Assembly (NCBI GenBank): GCA_032622095.1
Contig: CP136067.1
Span: forward strand, 55,219,899 to 55,283,898
Direction of reading: 5' to 3'
From: Siphonodentalium dalli
Lineage: Eukaryota; Mollusca; Scaphopoda; Gadilida; Siphonodentaliidae
Length of the DNA: 64,000 nucleotides
Shown here: piece by piece, positions 46,968-57,359 of the stretch
Numbering within the stretch: position 1 is the first letter of the stretch
How the letters are laid out: each line of letters opens with the position of its first letter
The notes under the pieces: model-generated
What the model was told of the DNA's origin: nothing
Databases searched by the model: none
Seen by the model: the letters and a program-made list of their open reading frames with translations, nothing else
Position numbers and translations under genes: made by a program

Positions 46968-47037
46968 CACGTGATCGATCACGTGCTATGCTTCTGTTTA
47001 CATGTGACAATCACGTGATCGGGCTGATGATCACGTG
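46968..47037. promoter_or_regulatory. CACGTG cluster, locus 2
   Basis: Four CACGTG sites lie at 46968, 46980, 47012 and 47032. The first two form the perfect palindrome CACGTGATCGATCACGTG. The downstream text GACTTCGGAATTTTTTTGAA is the complement of the CCGAAGTC/AAAAAAATC text beside locus 1 at 28180. Confidence 0.5.
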
Positions 47038-47950
47038 ACTTCGTCTACAACAAAATCTTCGGCTGACTTCGGAATTTTTTTGAATCGTTATAAAAATAAC
47101 GATTGGCGGCCGAATATTAGATTATATGCGCCCAATGGACATTTTATATATATATATTATCGGTATATTGAAAGAAAATAATATTGTTTTTTTCAGGACC
47201 GTATTCCTTTAAGGGATACTGATCGTATATTTGAACCAAAATGTATGCGTTTTAATATTGATCTGTTTACGGTGTTTGGAACAAATATTTTCGACAACTA
47301 AACCCTCTCGTCCCTTTAATATAATTAATATAACATCCCTCATTCAATAATCTCCAAATTGCATATCTAATTTCAATCCTAGTTACACGTCACACCGCCC
47401 CTCATCATTTGCCAATTGTACACCCTTTTTTGCTGCTTCTGTTGCAACTGCTCAATTTCTTTAAAAATTATTGAAAAAATGGTCCTCCGGCCTGCGACAT
47501 TTACCTCCGATTTAGTTTTTTCGATCATCGGTCCACACCAAAATTGAGCACACGTCCCTATATAATATACCTATTTAAACCGAGTATACACGGTGGTGTA
47601 ATAGAAGAACCATTAATTTAACCGTAACCGTAGCATATTTCCACGTATACGTGTACGTTTTCACGACAAATCCCCGCTGATCTGTTATTAATGAACCAAA
47701 CAATTAACATGTCAACACACTCTGGCCCGCCAATGCTACAGTGTATAAACGTAACGGGGCAAATATGCATATTATATTGACAGCTAACGAGAACATTCAT
47801 CACCAATAATCTGCTCACCCCTTTCAGTCGATACGATAGAAACTAAAAGATTTGTTACTTCTAATTACCCGTACTTAATTACACTACTTGCGTGTACGAC
47901 ACACACCCCCCCCCAATCACAACTAAAGGTGAAACATGGGATTTAGAAAA
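47038..47950. other. no gene recognised
   Basis: AT-rich sequence. A short poly-C run occurs near 47905. Nothing supportable. Confidence 0.4.
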
Positions 47951-49340
47951 TTAATATTCACTCTTACACAGTTTCACATTCAAGGTGTGTCTTGTGTAAT
48001 CGTATGTCAGTTGTAACGTTGTGAAACCGCAACCGAACTGAATTATTCTATTGCTAAATAGTTCATGGGTGACCTGATGCATGCATCTTAGTTTTCTTGT
48101 AGCAGTTGGTGTGGACCTTTTTGCTTTGAGAATATATTTAAGGAACCATAATTCCAATCGTTGTATAATATTGTTGTTTCCAAAACCCCAAACTTCTGCT
48201 CCATAAGTCAAAATCGGGACAATCGATATTTGATAGAGTTCGAGAACGCATTTTAAAGGGAGACTCATGGTTCGCATCTGCGATATAAGGCTGAACATTG
48301 CGCGCTTTGCTTGTTGACATCGTATTTTATTTTCTTCGACAAAAGAGCCGTTACTACTAAATGTCGTTCCAAGGTACTTATAATTTTTCGTTACTTCAAT
48401 CTGCTCACTGTTCAATATAAAATCTCCATCTATTTTCCTTTTGTTTCCAAATATAACTACATTACTTTTTGCATTATTGATTTCCAATTTCCAGATACGG
48501 CAATATTCGGCATAATCATTTAACATGCATTGTAGCCCTTCCGCAGAATATGACAAAAGAACGGTATCGTCAGCATACAGAAGGCAGAACAATTTCAAGT
48601 AATGAAGGCTCGAACCACAAGGCACATCTGTTAGAACTATACCGCAATTTGCGTTTTTGCGTAAAAACATTTCTAAGTCGTTGTGTATATGGAAAAAAGG
48701 AGAGGGGAAAGATCATCACCCTTGCGGACGCCCGTTTCGCATGGGAATAACGCTGATATAACATCATTATGTGTAACACATGACTTTATGTTCTTATACA
48801 TATTTATTATCAATATTAAAATCCTACCTTTTATTCCAATATCAAAGAGTTTTCTCCACAGTCCTACCCGCCAGACCCGATCGAAAGCCTTCGATAGATC
48901 GACGAAGGCACAGTATAAGCTACGTTTGCGGGCTTTAACAAGGTCAATAAGACTATTTAATGAGAATATATGATCCAGTGTTGAATAATTTTTTCTAAAG
49001 CCAGCTTGATTTTCTTCTAATAGTTTGTTGGCTTCTAGGAAGCTTTGGATACGTTCGCTTAAAATAGATGTGAACACTTTTGATATACAACTCACTTAGA
49101 GTGATTGGGCGATAGTTATTTGGCTTTTTCGGGTCAATTGATTTAAAGATCGGCTGAATAATACCAATTCCCCAGTCGTCGGGTACAATACCGCTTTTTA
49201 GAATCAGGTTAAAATATGTCTGAAGATGAGTCCTTAGTTTTCCAGAAGCCATTTTAATGCATTAATTTTTTAGTTCATCAATTGCACTGGCCTTACCGAA
49301 TTTCAAGCTGCGTAGTGCGCTATCGATCTCCTGGAGTTCA
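47951..49340 (-). pseudogene. LINE reverse transcriptase remnant
   Basis: Read on the minus strand this is the RT domain of a non-LTR retrotransposon ORF2. In order: EIDSALRSLKFGKASAID (about 49310), IVPDDWGIGIIQPIFK, NNYRPITL (motif 1), motif A AFVDLSKAFD, motif B GVRKGDDLSPLLF, motif C LLYADDTVLLS with both catalytic aspartates intact, motif D region KLEINNAKSNVVIFG, motif E YKYLGTTFSSNG, then the thumb-like PILTYGAEVWG. The frame is broken at least three times: a stop at about 49258, a one-base shift near 49097 just after PITLS, and another near 48683 between LLFSIY and NDLEMF. The endonuclease domain is missing (truncated near 49340), and the cysteine-rich C-terminus is not recognisable below 48030. 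Clade not determined. Confidence 0.9.
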
Positions 49341-49767
49341 ATAGGAATAATTTATAAACATGACATGTACAGAGGTACAAACAAGCATACTGAAGGCTTT
49401 AGGCAGTGACAAGTGTTTGGACATGGCATATATTCGGCACAAATAAATTGATGGATCCAAAGCGATGTTGTTGAGGATCCGCTCTGAAGCTTTTAAATAT
49501 ACAAACCGATGTTGGTGGGGGTACAAAATGATGTTGTTTGTGTAACAACATGCCATAGTTTCGATCGCGATTTAGGTTAGTTATGGCCATCTCAAGGTCA
49601 TGTGACAAATATTCAAGAACGAATGAAACACCCCTACTCATCGAATGTCCTTCTTCACGCTCAAGTGTGTTGGTCGCAAAACAGCAGAATTATCGTTTTC
49701 GTGCTTTTTCTGGAAATGGTATCCCTAAATGTATTTTTATATGTGTGTAGGCATATTGCACAGGTCC

Positions 49768-49845
49768 CCAGAACAAAAATTTACCTCACCCAATTGTACT
49801 TGATCATATTAAGTACTATTGGGGTGGGGTAATTTTTTGTTCTGG
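49768..49845. repeat. 26-bp-stem hairpin
   Basis: CCAGAACAAAAATTTACCTC (49768) pairs with its complement ending TTTTTTGTTCTGG at 49845 around a loop of about 25 nt. Confidence 0.8.
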
Positions 49846-49849
49846 TGAA

Positions 49850-50215
49850 TTGTGTCATATATGCGCCTACTAGGGCGTATAATTCCGCCATATTAAGGCG
49901 GATATATATGTATGTATACGCAGTATTGTGATGTATAAGTACGGCGGATATATGCCGTACCATTGGGCGTAAGTACGTGGTAGTACATTGTGTTATTACG
50001 CCGCACAAGAGGGCGTAATTATGCCATATTACGGCGAATATATGTCGTACTGAGACGTAAATACGCCGTATTACAGATAAAAAATATACAACATCATTAG
50101 GACGTAAACTTGTACGTCGTGCTCGACTTAATTGCGGCGTATATATGCCGTATTATGTAGAGCGTAAGTACTAAGTACGCCGCACCATGGTGTAATTACG
50201 CCATGCTAGCGCTAT
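49850..50215. repeat. GGCGTA/TACGCC-rich degenerate region
   Basis: About 365 bp contain many copies of GGCGTA and its complement TACGCC, plus ATATGCCGTA-type words (GGGCGTATAATTCCGCC, TACGGCGGATATATGCCGTA, AAATACGCCGTATTAC). Spacing is irregular. The words alternate in orientation and give a chain of potential small hairpins. Confidence 0.6.
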
Positions 50216-50395
50216 AGGTTTTTAATTCATTCAGAAATGAAAATATTTGGATCTTCAAAATACAAGGATGTAGAAATAAAATAGAATGTGAATACAGTGA
50301 ATGGCATTAGAATATCAACTCAATTCTTCTTCTATTACCACTTTTATATAATTAATGGGTACCCGTGTTAAATCATGTGGTCAAGATTAAACGAT

Positions 50396-51135
50396 AAAAA
50401 ACCCGAAAACCGCACCACGATTGTGCCAAAATAAACGGTGTGGTAAGGTAGCCCACCTCAATTTATATTAGAAAAACCGAAAATCGCATCCCTCTAGCCA
50501 GTGCGGTTGGCACAGAAGGTGGCAAAACGGATATCCAATGCCGTTTCGGTATTTATGGACCAATTTTGACAAAATAAACGCGCATTAGGATGGCCCACAC
50601 CAAATTATACTATTAAAACCGAAAATCGCACCCCTCTATTCCTTGCGGTTGGCACAGGAGGTGGTAAAAGGGGCACCCATTGCCGTTTCGACATGTAAGG
50701 ATCGATTGGGCCAAAAATAAACGGTGAGGTATGGTACCCCACCTCAAATTATGTTGGAAAAACCGAAAACCACACCATTCTAGCCCGTGCGGTTGACACA
50801 GGAGGTGGCGAAACGGATATACCATGCCGTTTCCGTATTTATAGACCAATTTTGACAAAACAAACGGCGCAGTAGGGTGGCCCACCCAAAATTATACTAT
50901 AAAAACCGAAAACCGCACCCATCTAGCCCGTGTGGTTGCCACAGGAGGTGGCAAAAAGGATACCCATTGCTGTTTCGACATTTGTGGACCTATTGTGACA
51001 ACATAAACGATGCGGTTGTGTGGCCCACCCCGAGTTATACTATAAAAACCGAAAACCGCACCCCTCTAGCCCGTGTGCACGTTGTGGTTACAACAGGGAG
51101 TGGCAAAAATGACACCCATTGCCGTTTCGGTATAT
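50396..51135 (+). repeat. 145-bp satellite, forward block
   Basis: AAAACCGAAAACCGCACC-type words mark units at about 50398, 50463, 50608, 50758, 50902 and 51045, mostly 143-150 bp apart. Each unit also has GGTTGGCACAGGAGGTGGCA, CCCATTGCCGTTTCGG and AATAAACGGTG. Confidence 0.9.
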
Positions 51136-51149
51136 ATATAGAGGATCTA

Positions 51150-51690
51150 CAACGAGTCCCCAGTTTATAGTGGAATTTACAAAACGAGTCCAGTAAATTA
51201 GGTCTGGACCGAGCCTTTGGCGAGGTCCAGACCTAATATCCTGGACGAGTTTTGTAATTTCCGCTATAAACTGGGGACGAGTTGAAGATTCTATTTATTA
51301 CATGATCCAAAACATCGACAAAACATACTTAAATCAACAAATGGGACGCGAAACTAACATGATAGTAACATCGGCTTCTATAAGGCATGCGATGACGTTT
51401 CACGTAGCTATTCGTTGTTTGCCCGCGTAAAGAAATAGTCCCATATAACTAAAGACTCAATGGCGTATATTTAATGACATAACTTTTCAAACTCTTCATT
51501 CGTGATAGTTTGTTAGAAAAATATTGGAAGCCATAGTATTTTGAGACATAGCATACGGAGTGTTAACAGACGACAAACCGGAAGTCAAAGGTCACCTGGC
51601 ACTATTTCCTGTTATTAAACGAACGTTTAATATCACAATTTATAGAATGGGTTTATTGAATGGAATAAGGGTAGCATCATGTAATAAATA
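51150..51690 (+). repeat. dispersed repeat family R1, copy B, inside the satellite
   Basis: Homologous to 2033-2535. It has the same foldback head (CCCCAGTTTATAGTGGAATT with CGCTATAAACTGGGG) and carries an extra nested inverted repeat, AGGTCTGGAC against GTCCAGACCT (about 51200-51225). It separates forward units of the 145-bp satellite, which implies insertion into the array. Confidence 0.85.
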
Positions 51691-51699
51691 TATATATAG

Positions 51700-52345
51700 A
51701 CAGATTTTGACCAAATAAACCATGCGATAGGGTGGTCCATTCCAAGTTATATACTATAAAAACCGAAAACACCGCACCCTTCTATCCCGTGTGGTTGTCA
51801 CATGAGGTGGCAAAAATGACACCCATTGCCGTGTCAGTATTTAGGGCAACAGCACGGGCTAGAAGGGTGCGATTTTCGGTTTTTATAACATAACTTTGGA
51901 TGGGCCACGCTACCACACCGATTATTTGGACTCAATCGGTTCATAAATACGAAAACGGCGACGGATGCCCTTTTTGCGACCCCCGGTGGCAACCACACGC
52001 GCTAAAGAGGTGCGGTTTTCGATTTTTGTAGTATAGTTTGGGATGGTTCACCCCACTACACCATTTATTTGGTCAAAATCGGCCAACAAATATCGAAACG
52101 ACAACGGGTATCCTGTTTGCCACCTCCTGTAGCAACCGCGCGGTCTAGAGGGTGCGGTTTTCGGTATAACATGGGGTGGGCCAACTTATCGCACCGTTGT
52201 TTCTCTTTCAAAATAGGTCCATAAATGCCGAAACGGTAATGGGTGCCTTTTTTCAACCCCTGCGACAACCGCACGTGCTAGAAGGGTTCGGTTTTCGGTT
52301 TTTCTAACATAACTTGAGGTGAGCCACCCTATCGCAGCGTTAATT
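51700..52345 (-). repeat. 145-bp satellite, mostly inverted block
   Basis: One forward unit (51700-51845) is followed by about four units on the opposite strand, marked by GTGCGGTTTTCGGTTTTT-type words at 51869, 52010, 52153 and 52290. The orientation switch is near 51850. Confidence 0.9.
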
Positions 52346-52559
52346 TGGTAAAGTTTGCATGCTTCCGAATAAGAAATAATTAACTGGGAATAAGTAACCA
52401 ATGTCATGGTATAGTCCAATTTGTGTTATTTGGGTCATTGTCCTCGATTCTAAAGATGTTTCTGATTTCACGGTGTACTGTATTTTCTCTCCTCGTAGTG
52501 TTTCAAATCGATGTGTTCATGATTTGAGTTCAGTTATATGGAATAAAAATATTTCAACA

Positions 52560-52640
52560 ACATCAGAGTGGATCCTCACCAACATCAGTGTGGATTCTCA
52601 CCAGCATCACCGTGGTTCCACACCAACATCAGTGTGGACC
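52560..52640. repeat. 20-bp minisatellite (CACCAACATCAGTGTGG)
   Basis: Four degenerate copies of ACATCAGTGTGGATCCTCACC-like units. Confidence 0.8.
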
Positions 52641-52944
52641 CTATAAAATACAAAATCGGGCTTGTCTAAAGCGTACGATGTATATCTTTTGAATGAATGT
52701 GTGTCTTTGTTATTAAAATCATCATTCCCGTCATCTGGGATGATTTCAGCCATGTAACGCGACAAAACTTGGGTGTTTGGGCATAACAATAACTATGTTA
52801 ATACTCGCCAAAGAATGCCATTCTTAAGTCGTCCGCGGAGTTGCAGAATGTATGTATATCGGAGGTTTTAGTGCATTCATGGGTGATCATCAGAATGTTT
52901 ATATGTGTTGTAATTGCTTAGTTTCGATGTAAACACGAGGCACA

Positions 52945-53033
52945 CGCGGTCACCAGCATCGCTTTGTACTAACCGCATCATAGCAAAACAGCAGGACTCA
53001 CCAGCATCATAGCACTTCTGCAGGACCACTTGA
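52945..53033 (-). mobile_element. GGTCAAGTGGTCC-family TIR element, copy C (split end)
   Basis: GGTCACCAGCATCGC, AGCAAAACAGCAGGACTCAC and GCAGGACCACTTGA are the reverse complement of the left end of copy B. The expected last bases, CCAGGGGTG, are missing here but appear as GACCAGGGGTGG at 56323-56334, beyond the foldback. Copy C was therefore interrupted by that element. Confidence 0.75.
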
Positions 53034-53902
53034 TATGGAACGCCATAGCTGCCTTATATTGGCGATTGTCATTATATGTAGATACTTGCCATTATATGCA
53101 TATACTTTGTCATTATATGCAGATACTGTGTCATTATATGTAGATACTTTGTCATTATATGTAGATACTTTGTCATTATATGCAGATACTTTGTCATTAT
53201 ATGCAGATACTCTGTCATTATATGTACATACGTTGTCATTATATGCAGATATGTTGTCTTTATATGCAGATACTTTGTTAATATATGCAGATACTTTGTC
53301 ATTATATGCAGATATTTTGTTAATATATGCAGATACTTTGTCATTATATGCAGATATTTTGTCATTATATGTAGATGGCATGCACGTAAATTGTCTATAC
53401 ATGCTAGCTAATACTGGGACGGTCTTTAAGTAAATATGACGAGATTTACTAACAAAAAAAATAGATCGAAATGTGTGTATATTCCACAAAGAAAATTGAT
53501 AGAAAGATATTTCGCTCTTTATCATGCAACCCCCCTCCCCAATATGCCAACTTCAATATTTATTCAAGTTAACTCAATACTTAATTATGTAACGTAATTG
53601 TTCAATTTGGATAACAGCCGTGGTATATTCAGTCTTATTAAAACTAGACCTAATTTTCATTACTTTCAACTTACGGTCTTGAGACATTCATGGAAATATT
53701 TTATTTCAAACGGGAGAAATCCAACTAATACGCACCAGGCAATGCGTAGCTCGACCAATCAATAACTGCCTGCAAATCCCATTATTTATTCATACTCTGC
53801 CCTCATAGTAATTATCCATACAAGCACCGCCCAATAGATCTAAAAATAAGTATTACCGAAGCCGGAAATGCTAGATGAAAGCGAGGCTACGCTAAAACAA
53901 TA

Positions 53903-54091
53903 GCAGACTTACGAAATAAAAATTCTCGAAATTGTAATTAAGAACGTTTTGAAGAAAATTGGTATTGATTCACTGAAGCAAGAACAGGAGTTTATTCTGA
54001 GGAGTTTATTAATAACCAGAAAAAGGTGTGTTAGCTTTTCTTCCTACCGGTTACGGGAAAGGTCTACCACATCAAATAACTCCAATCAAAA
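53903..54091 (+). pseudogene. RecQ-like helicase exon fragment
   Basis: The frame from about 53903 reads VLKKIGIDSLKQEQEFILRS then LLITRK, the region before helicase motif I in RecQ-like DEAH/DEAD helicases (x-L-K-x-x-Q-x-x). After a one-base shift near 54024 it continues VLAFLPTGYGKGLPHQI, which is motif I (Walker A, ATP binding). The expected GK[S/T] is GKG, so the phosphate-binding serine is lost. The exon ends at AAAAAG|GTAAAC, a good donor. No other helicase motif is present. It lies inside the foldback element, so it may be a captured host exon. Frameshift and P-loop damage say it is dead. Confidence 0.7.
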
Positions 54092-54491
54092 AGGTAAACA
54101 GTGCTATATTTGGAAACATGAATATTAATGAGCTGTCGCCAGAAGGGAATTTCCCGTTCATCGCGGAAATGAATTTTAATACCGGTGTCTCTAGACTGAG
54201 AGTTGACTGTAAGGAAACCTTGGTCTAGTTATTACTATTATTATATTCAAAATAAATTATATAAAACAAATACGAATGCTGAGTATTTTTATTTCAACTG
54301 AAGCTGTTGCTATCGTCGTTTTAATAACCGTTCGTATCGCTTTATTGGGCATCCCTGACGCGAATGGTGCGACTTTTGACATATTTAAACCACACCATTA
54401 GATTCCTCGTATTTCTATAGAACACAGACAGACAGACAGACAGACATTCGCAAATATAGATATAGATGCTTTCATATATCAAATTATAACA

Positions 54492-54564
54492 TTGCATTAT
54501 ATACGGGTTTCTCCCTCTCTCTCTCTCTCTCTCTCTGGCGCCCGGCTATTCCCTGGTTACAACA
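54492..54564 (+). mobile_element. 3' end of a Gypsy-type 5' LTR (presumed)
   Basis: The sequence up to ...GGTTACAACA stops exactly before the primer-binding site, as a 5' LTR must. It contains a (CT)n tract at 54513-54536. The LTR's own start was not located upstream, so its extent is unknown. Confidence 0.45.
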
Positions 54565-54581
54565 TGGTGTCAGAAGTGGGA
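54565..54581 (+). other. Gypsy primer-binding site, tRNA-Leu type
   Basis: TGGTGTCAGAAGTGGGA is complementary to a 3' tRNA end of the form TCCCACTTCTGACACCA, the tRNA-Leu type used by many animal Gypsy elements. It directly follows the presumed LTR end. Confidence 0.7.
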
Positions 54582-54994
54582 GGACTATCACCTGCAGACA
54601 AATTCCTAAATCGGAGCATTAGAACGAGACTGCTTAACTATCAAACTAATGTGACATTTGGCTCCAAAGCCACATCAGACTCCGAGTCAAAGGGTCAACG
54701 TACATTGTCGGAACTACCAATAAATCACAGTGTACGATTGAGGTGACAGTACGCCACGTTCTTATCAAATTCTCACAGAAAATGGTAATGTTGTTCACAG
54801 AAACAGGAAACATATGTTAAAAACTTACGAACATTTCGAACGTGAGATACGAAGACACATATGAACAATCAACTCCACCATCGAGGATGCGACCTCCAGT
54901 ACACAGGGATGGTGTGACAACAACTAGGTCGGAAAGGCCAATTAGACCGCCTGTCAGTTTCAATGACTATGTCAACTAAAAGGAAAAAGGGAGA
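54582..54994 (+). pseudogene. Gypsy integrase C-terminal remnant and polypurine tract
   Basis: Immediately after the primer-binding site the frame reads LSPADKFLNRSIRTRL, then GQRTLSELPINHSVRLR. After a stop and frame change come SYQILTENGNVVHRNRKHML and, later, RPIRPPVSFNDYVN before a stop at about 54978. This is the C-terminal end of Gypsy integrase. Gag, protease, RT, RNase H and the integrase core are all missing between primer-binding site and this tail, so the element has a large internal deletion. A polypurine tract AAAAGGAAAAAGGGAGA occupies 54978-54994. Confidence 0.8.
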
Positions 54995-55082
54995 TGTTAC
55001 GATCAGAACTTTACCTCCACATATGTTCTCTGCTCTGCATAAAGCAGTGACACAGAGACCTGATTTTATATAATATCATGGA
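54995..55082 (+). mobile_element. start of Gypsy 3' LTR
   Basis: TGTTACGATCAGAACTTTAC follows the polypurine tract directly, the position at which a 3' LTR must begin with TG. The recognisable LTR is cut off by the 21-bp satellite at about 55083. Confidence 0.6.
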
Positions 55083-56334
55083 ACGAACGTATAATGAAAA
55101 GTATCCGCATATAATGACAAAGTATCTGCATATAATGCCAAAGTATCTGCATATAAAGACACAATAGCTGCATATAATGACAAAAAATCTACATATACTG
55201 ACAAACTATCAGCATATAATGCCAAAGTATCTGCATATAAAGACACAATAGCTGCATATAATGACAAAAAATCTACATATAATGACCAACTATCTGCATA
55301 TAATGCCAAAGTATCTGCATATAATGACAAAGTGTCTGCATATAACGACAAAGTGTCTGCAAATAAAGACAAAATATCTACATATAATGACAGGGTACGG
55401 TATCTGCATATAAAGGCAAAGTATCTACATATAATGACAAACTATCTGCATATAATGATAAAAGTATCTGCATATAATGACAAAGTATCTACATATAATG
55501 ACAAAGTATCTGCATATAAAGACGAAATATCTGCATATAATGACACAGTGTCTGCATATAAAGACAAAATATATACATATAATGACAGGGTAAAGTATCT
55601 GCATATAATGACAAAGTATCAAGATATAATGACAAAGAATCTACATATAATGACAAAGTATCTGCATATAATGCCAAAGTATCTACATATAATGACAAAG
55701 TATCTGCATATAATGCCAAAGTGTCTGCATATAATGACAAAGTATCTGCATATAATGCCAAAGTATCTGCATATAATGCCAAAGTATCTACATATAATGA
55801 CAAAGTATCTGCATATAATGACAAAGTGTCTGCATATAATGACACAGTATCTGCATATAAAGACGAAATATCTGCATATAATGACAAAGTATCTACATAT
55901 AATGACAAACTATCTGCATATAATGACAAAGTATCTGCATATAATGACAAAGTGTCTGCAAATAAAGACAAAGTATCAACATATAATGACAAAGTATCTT
56001 CATATAATGACAAACTATCTGCATATAATGACAAACTATCTGCATATAATGACAAAGTATCTGCATATAATGACAAAGTGTCTGCATATAATGACAAAGT
56101 ATCTGCATATAATGACAAACTATCTGCATATAATGACAAACTATCTGCATATAATGACAAGGTATCTGCATATAATGACAAAGTGTCTGCAAATAAAGAC
56201 AAAGTATCTACATATAGTGACAAACTATCTGCATATAATGACAATGTATCTGCATATAATGGCAAAGTATCTACATATAATGACAATCGCCAATATAAGG
56301 CAGCTATGGCGTTCCATAATATGACCAGGGGTGG

Positions 56335-56917
56335 TTATATATTATGCGAAAGTTCATCGGATCCATTTCTAGGGAGATTAAATGGGGCAATGCATAAGGG
56401 GGAACTTACATTTAGACTGAAATGGCAATTTCTAGTAAGTTTTTGTGCAAGTGCAGAGGAAAATTCAGAATAAACTATGACGAACAAAAAATCAACAGCA
56501 AATCATGCAATACACCTTTGCCATTTTACGAGGCAGTTGTAATTAGACCGACGTAGCGAGGGGAGATAACTCTATCTTGCTGTTCGCGGTCGATGGAATT
56601 CGCTGGTACTCAGACTGTATTTACACCATATAACCTCAAAAGTCCTTCAGAGAATTGAGTTACAGCTCTTTGATCTGGCGGATGGAGCGGTTATTGATTA
56701 CACAACATCGGCTATTGAGACAATTATTTGATAGCATTTTTGTCTGGGGCACAGACTTATCTAATGACTGGAGCCACAGTAATCATCCGAAATTATCTGC
56801 AGTTGTTGTGTAAGCTAATATTCCTTTTATGTTACTGACACAGTGACTGGCATGTCACATATTCGCACAGCCTGGGTCAGACGCATCTAATTCTCAGTCG
56901 TTTGACACATTAATTTA
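56335..56917. other. no feature recognised
   Basis: Unique-looking sequence between two inserts. No gene supported. Confidence 0.4.
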
Positions 56918-57334
56918 AGGAGGCGGTCAAGTGACCAAATTTGAATGGGGATTTCCATGCAAATCTCCGCAGCAAAATTTACATATGAAGAAATTGTCTG
57001 GGAATTAAGCAGCCATGCCGTTAAACAGACGTAACGTTTAACTGGCGGCTGGGCTTGGTAAATAGTCAATTTTTGCTATAAATTTATTTTAGAAAATTTT
57101 GTTCTGGAAATACAACACTTAAATTGACCTAGTTTTGAAAAATCAATAAAACATTAAAAAATAAATAAATCAACATTCTATGGAACAAATTCCAAGCCGA
57201 CCCGGCAGATAAATGTGTATTGTTTTCAATAACGCACAAAGTCACACCCAGAAATATTTGCAACTCTGTAACTTTTGCTGCCGAGATTTGCATGGAAATG
57301 CCCATTCAAAATTGGTCACTTAACCTCCTCCTAT
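56918..57334. mobile_element. about 417-bp TIR element
   Basis: GGAGGCGGTCAAGTGACCAA and the following 45 bp (GGGGATTTCCATGCAAATCT) pair with 57261-57334 (GAGATTTGCATGGAAATGCC ... TTGGTCACTTAACCTCCTCC). No open frame. Confidence 0.75.
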
Positions 57335-57359
57335 AGTATGGTGGCAACAGCAATTTACC

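Larger units (their letters stand above)
53034..56318. mobile_element. foldback-type transposon with 21-bp satellite arms
   Basis: The ends are exact inverted repeats of about 38 bp: TATGGAACGCCATAGCTGCC at 53034 and its complement ending at 56318. Each end then runs into a 21-bp tandem repeat in mirror orientation. The left arm has about 14 units of GTCATTATATGCAGATACTTT (53068-53371). The right arm has about 57 units of the complement (55083-56290). The 1.7-kb centre holds a RecQ-like helicase exon and a gutted Gypsy element. Terminal repeats built of short tandem repeats are the hallmark of Foldback (FB)-type elements. The host sequence, GCAGGACCACTTGACCAGGGG of copy C, can be read across the insertion with a TGA overlap. 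Long open frames on both strands of the arms are periodicity by-products, because 21 is divisible by 3. Confidence 0.8.

Noticed and set aside
50613-51170. Frames with KTENRTPLARVHVVV-like repeats
   Set aside because: Products of the 145-bp satellite on both strands.
53007-53525. 172-aa minus-strand frame with AYNDKVS repeats
   Set aside because: Same 21-bp periodicity by-product in the left arm.
55332-56473. Very long overlapping open frames on both strands (up to 330 aa) with SAYNDKV / SLYADTL repeats
   Set aside because: They arise from a 21-bp tandem repeat whose length is a multiple of three. Three frames on two strands are open at once and composition is extremely biased. This is the foldback arm, not protein.
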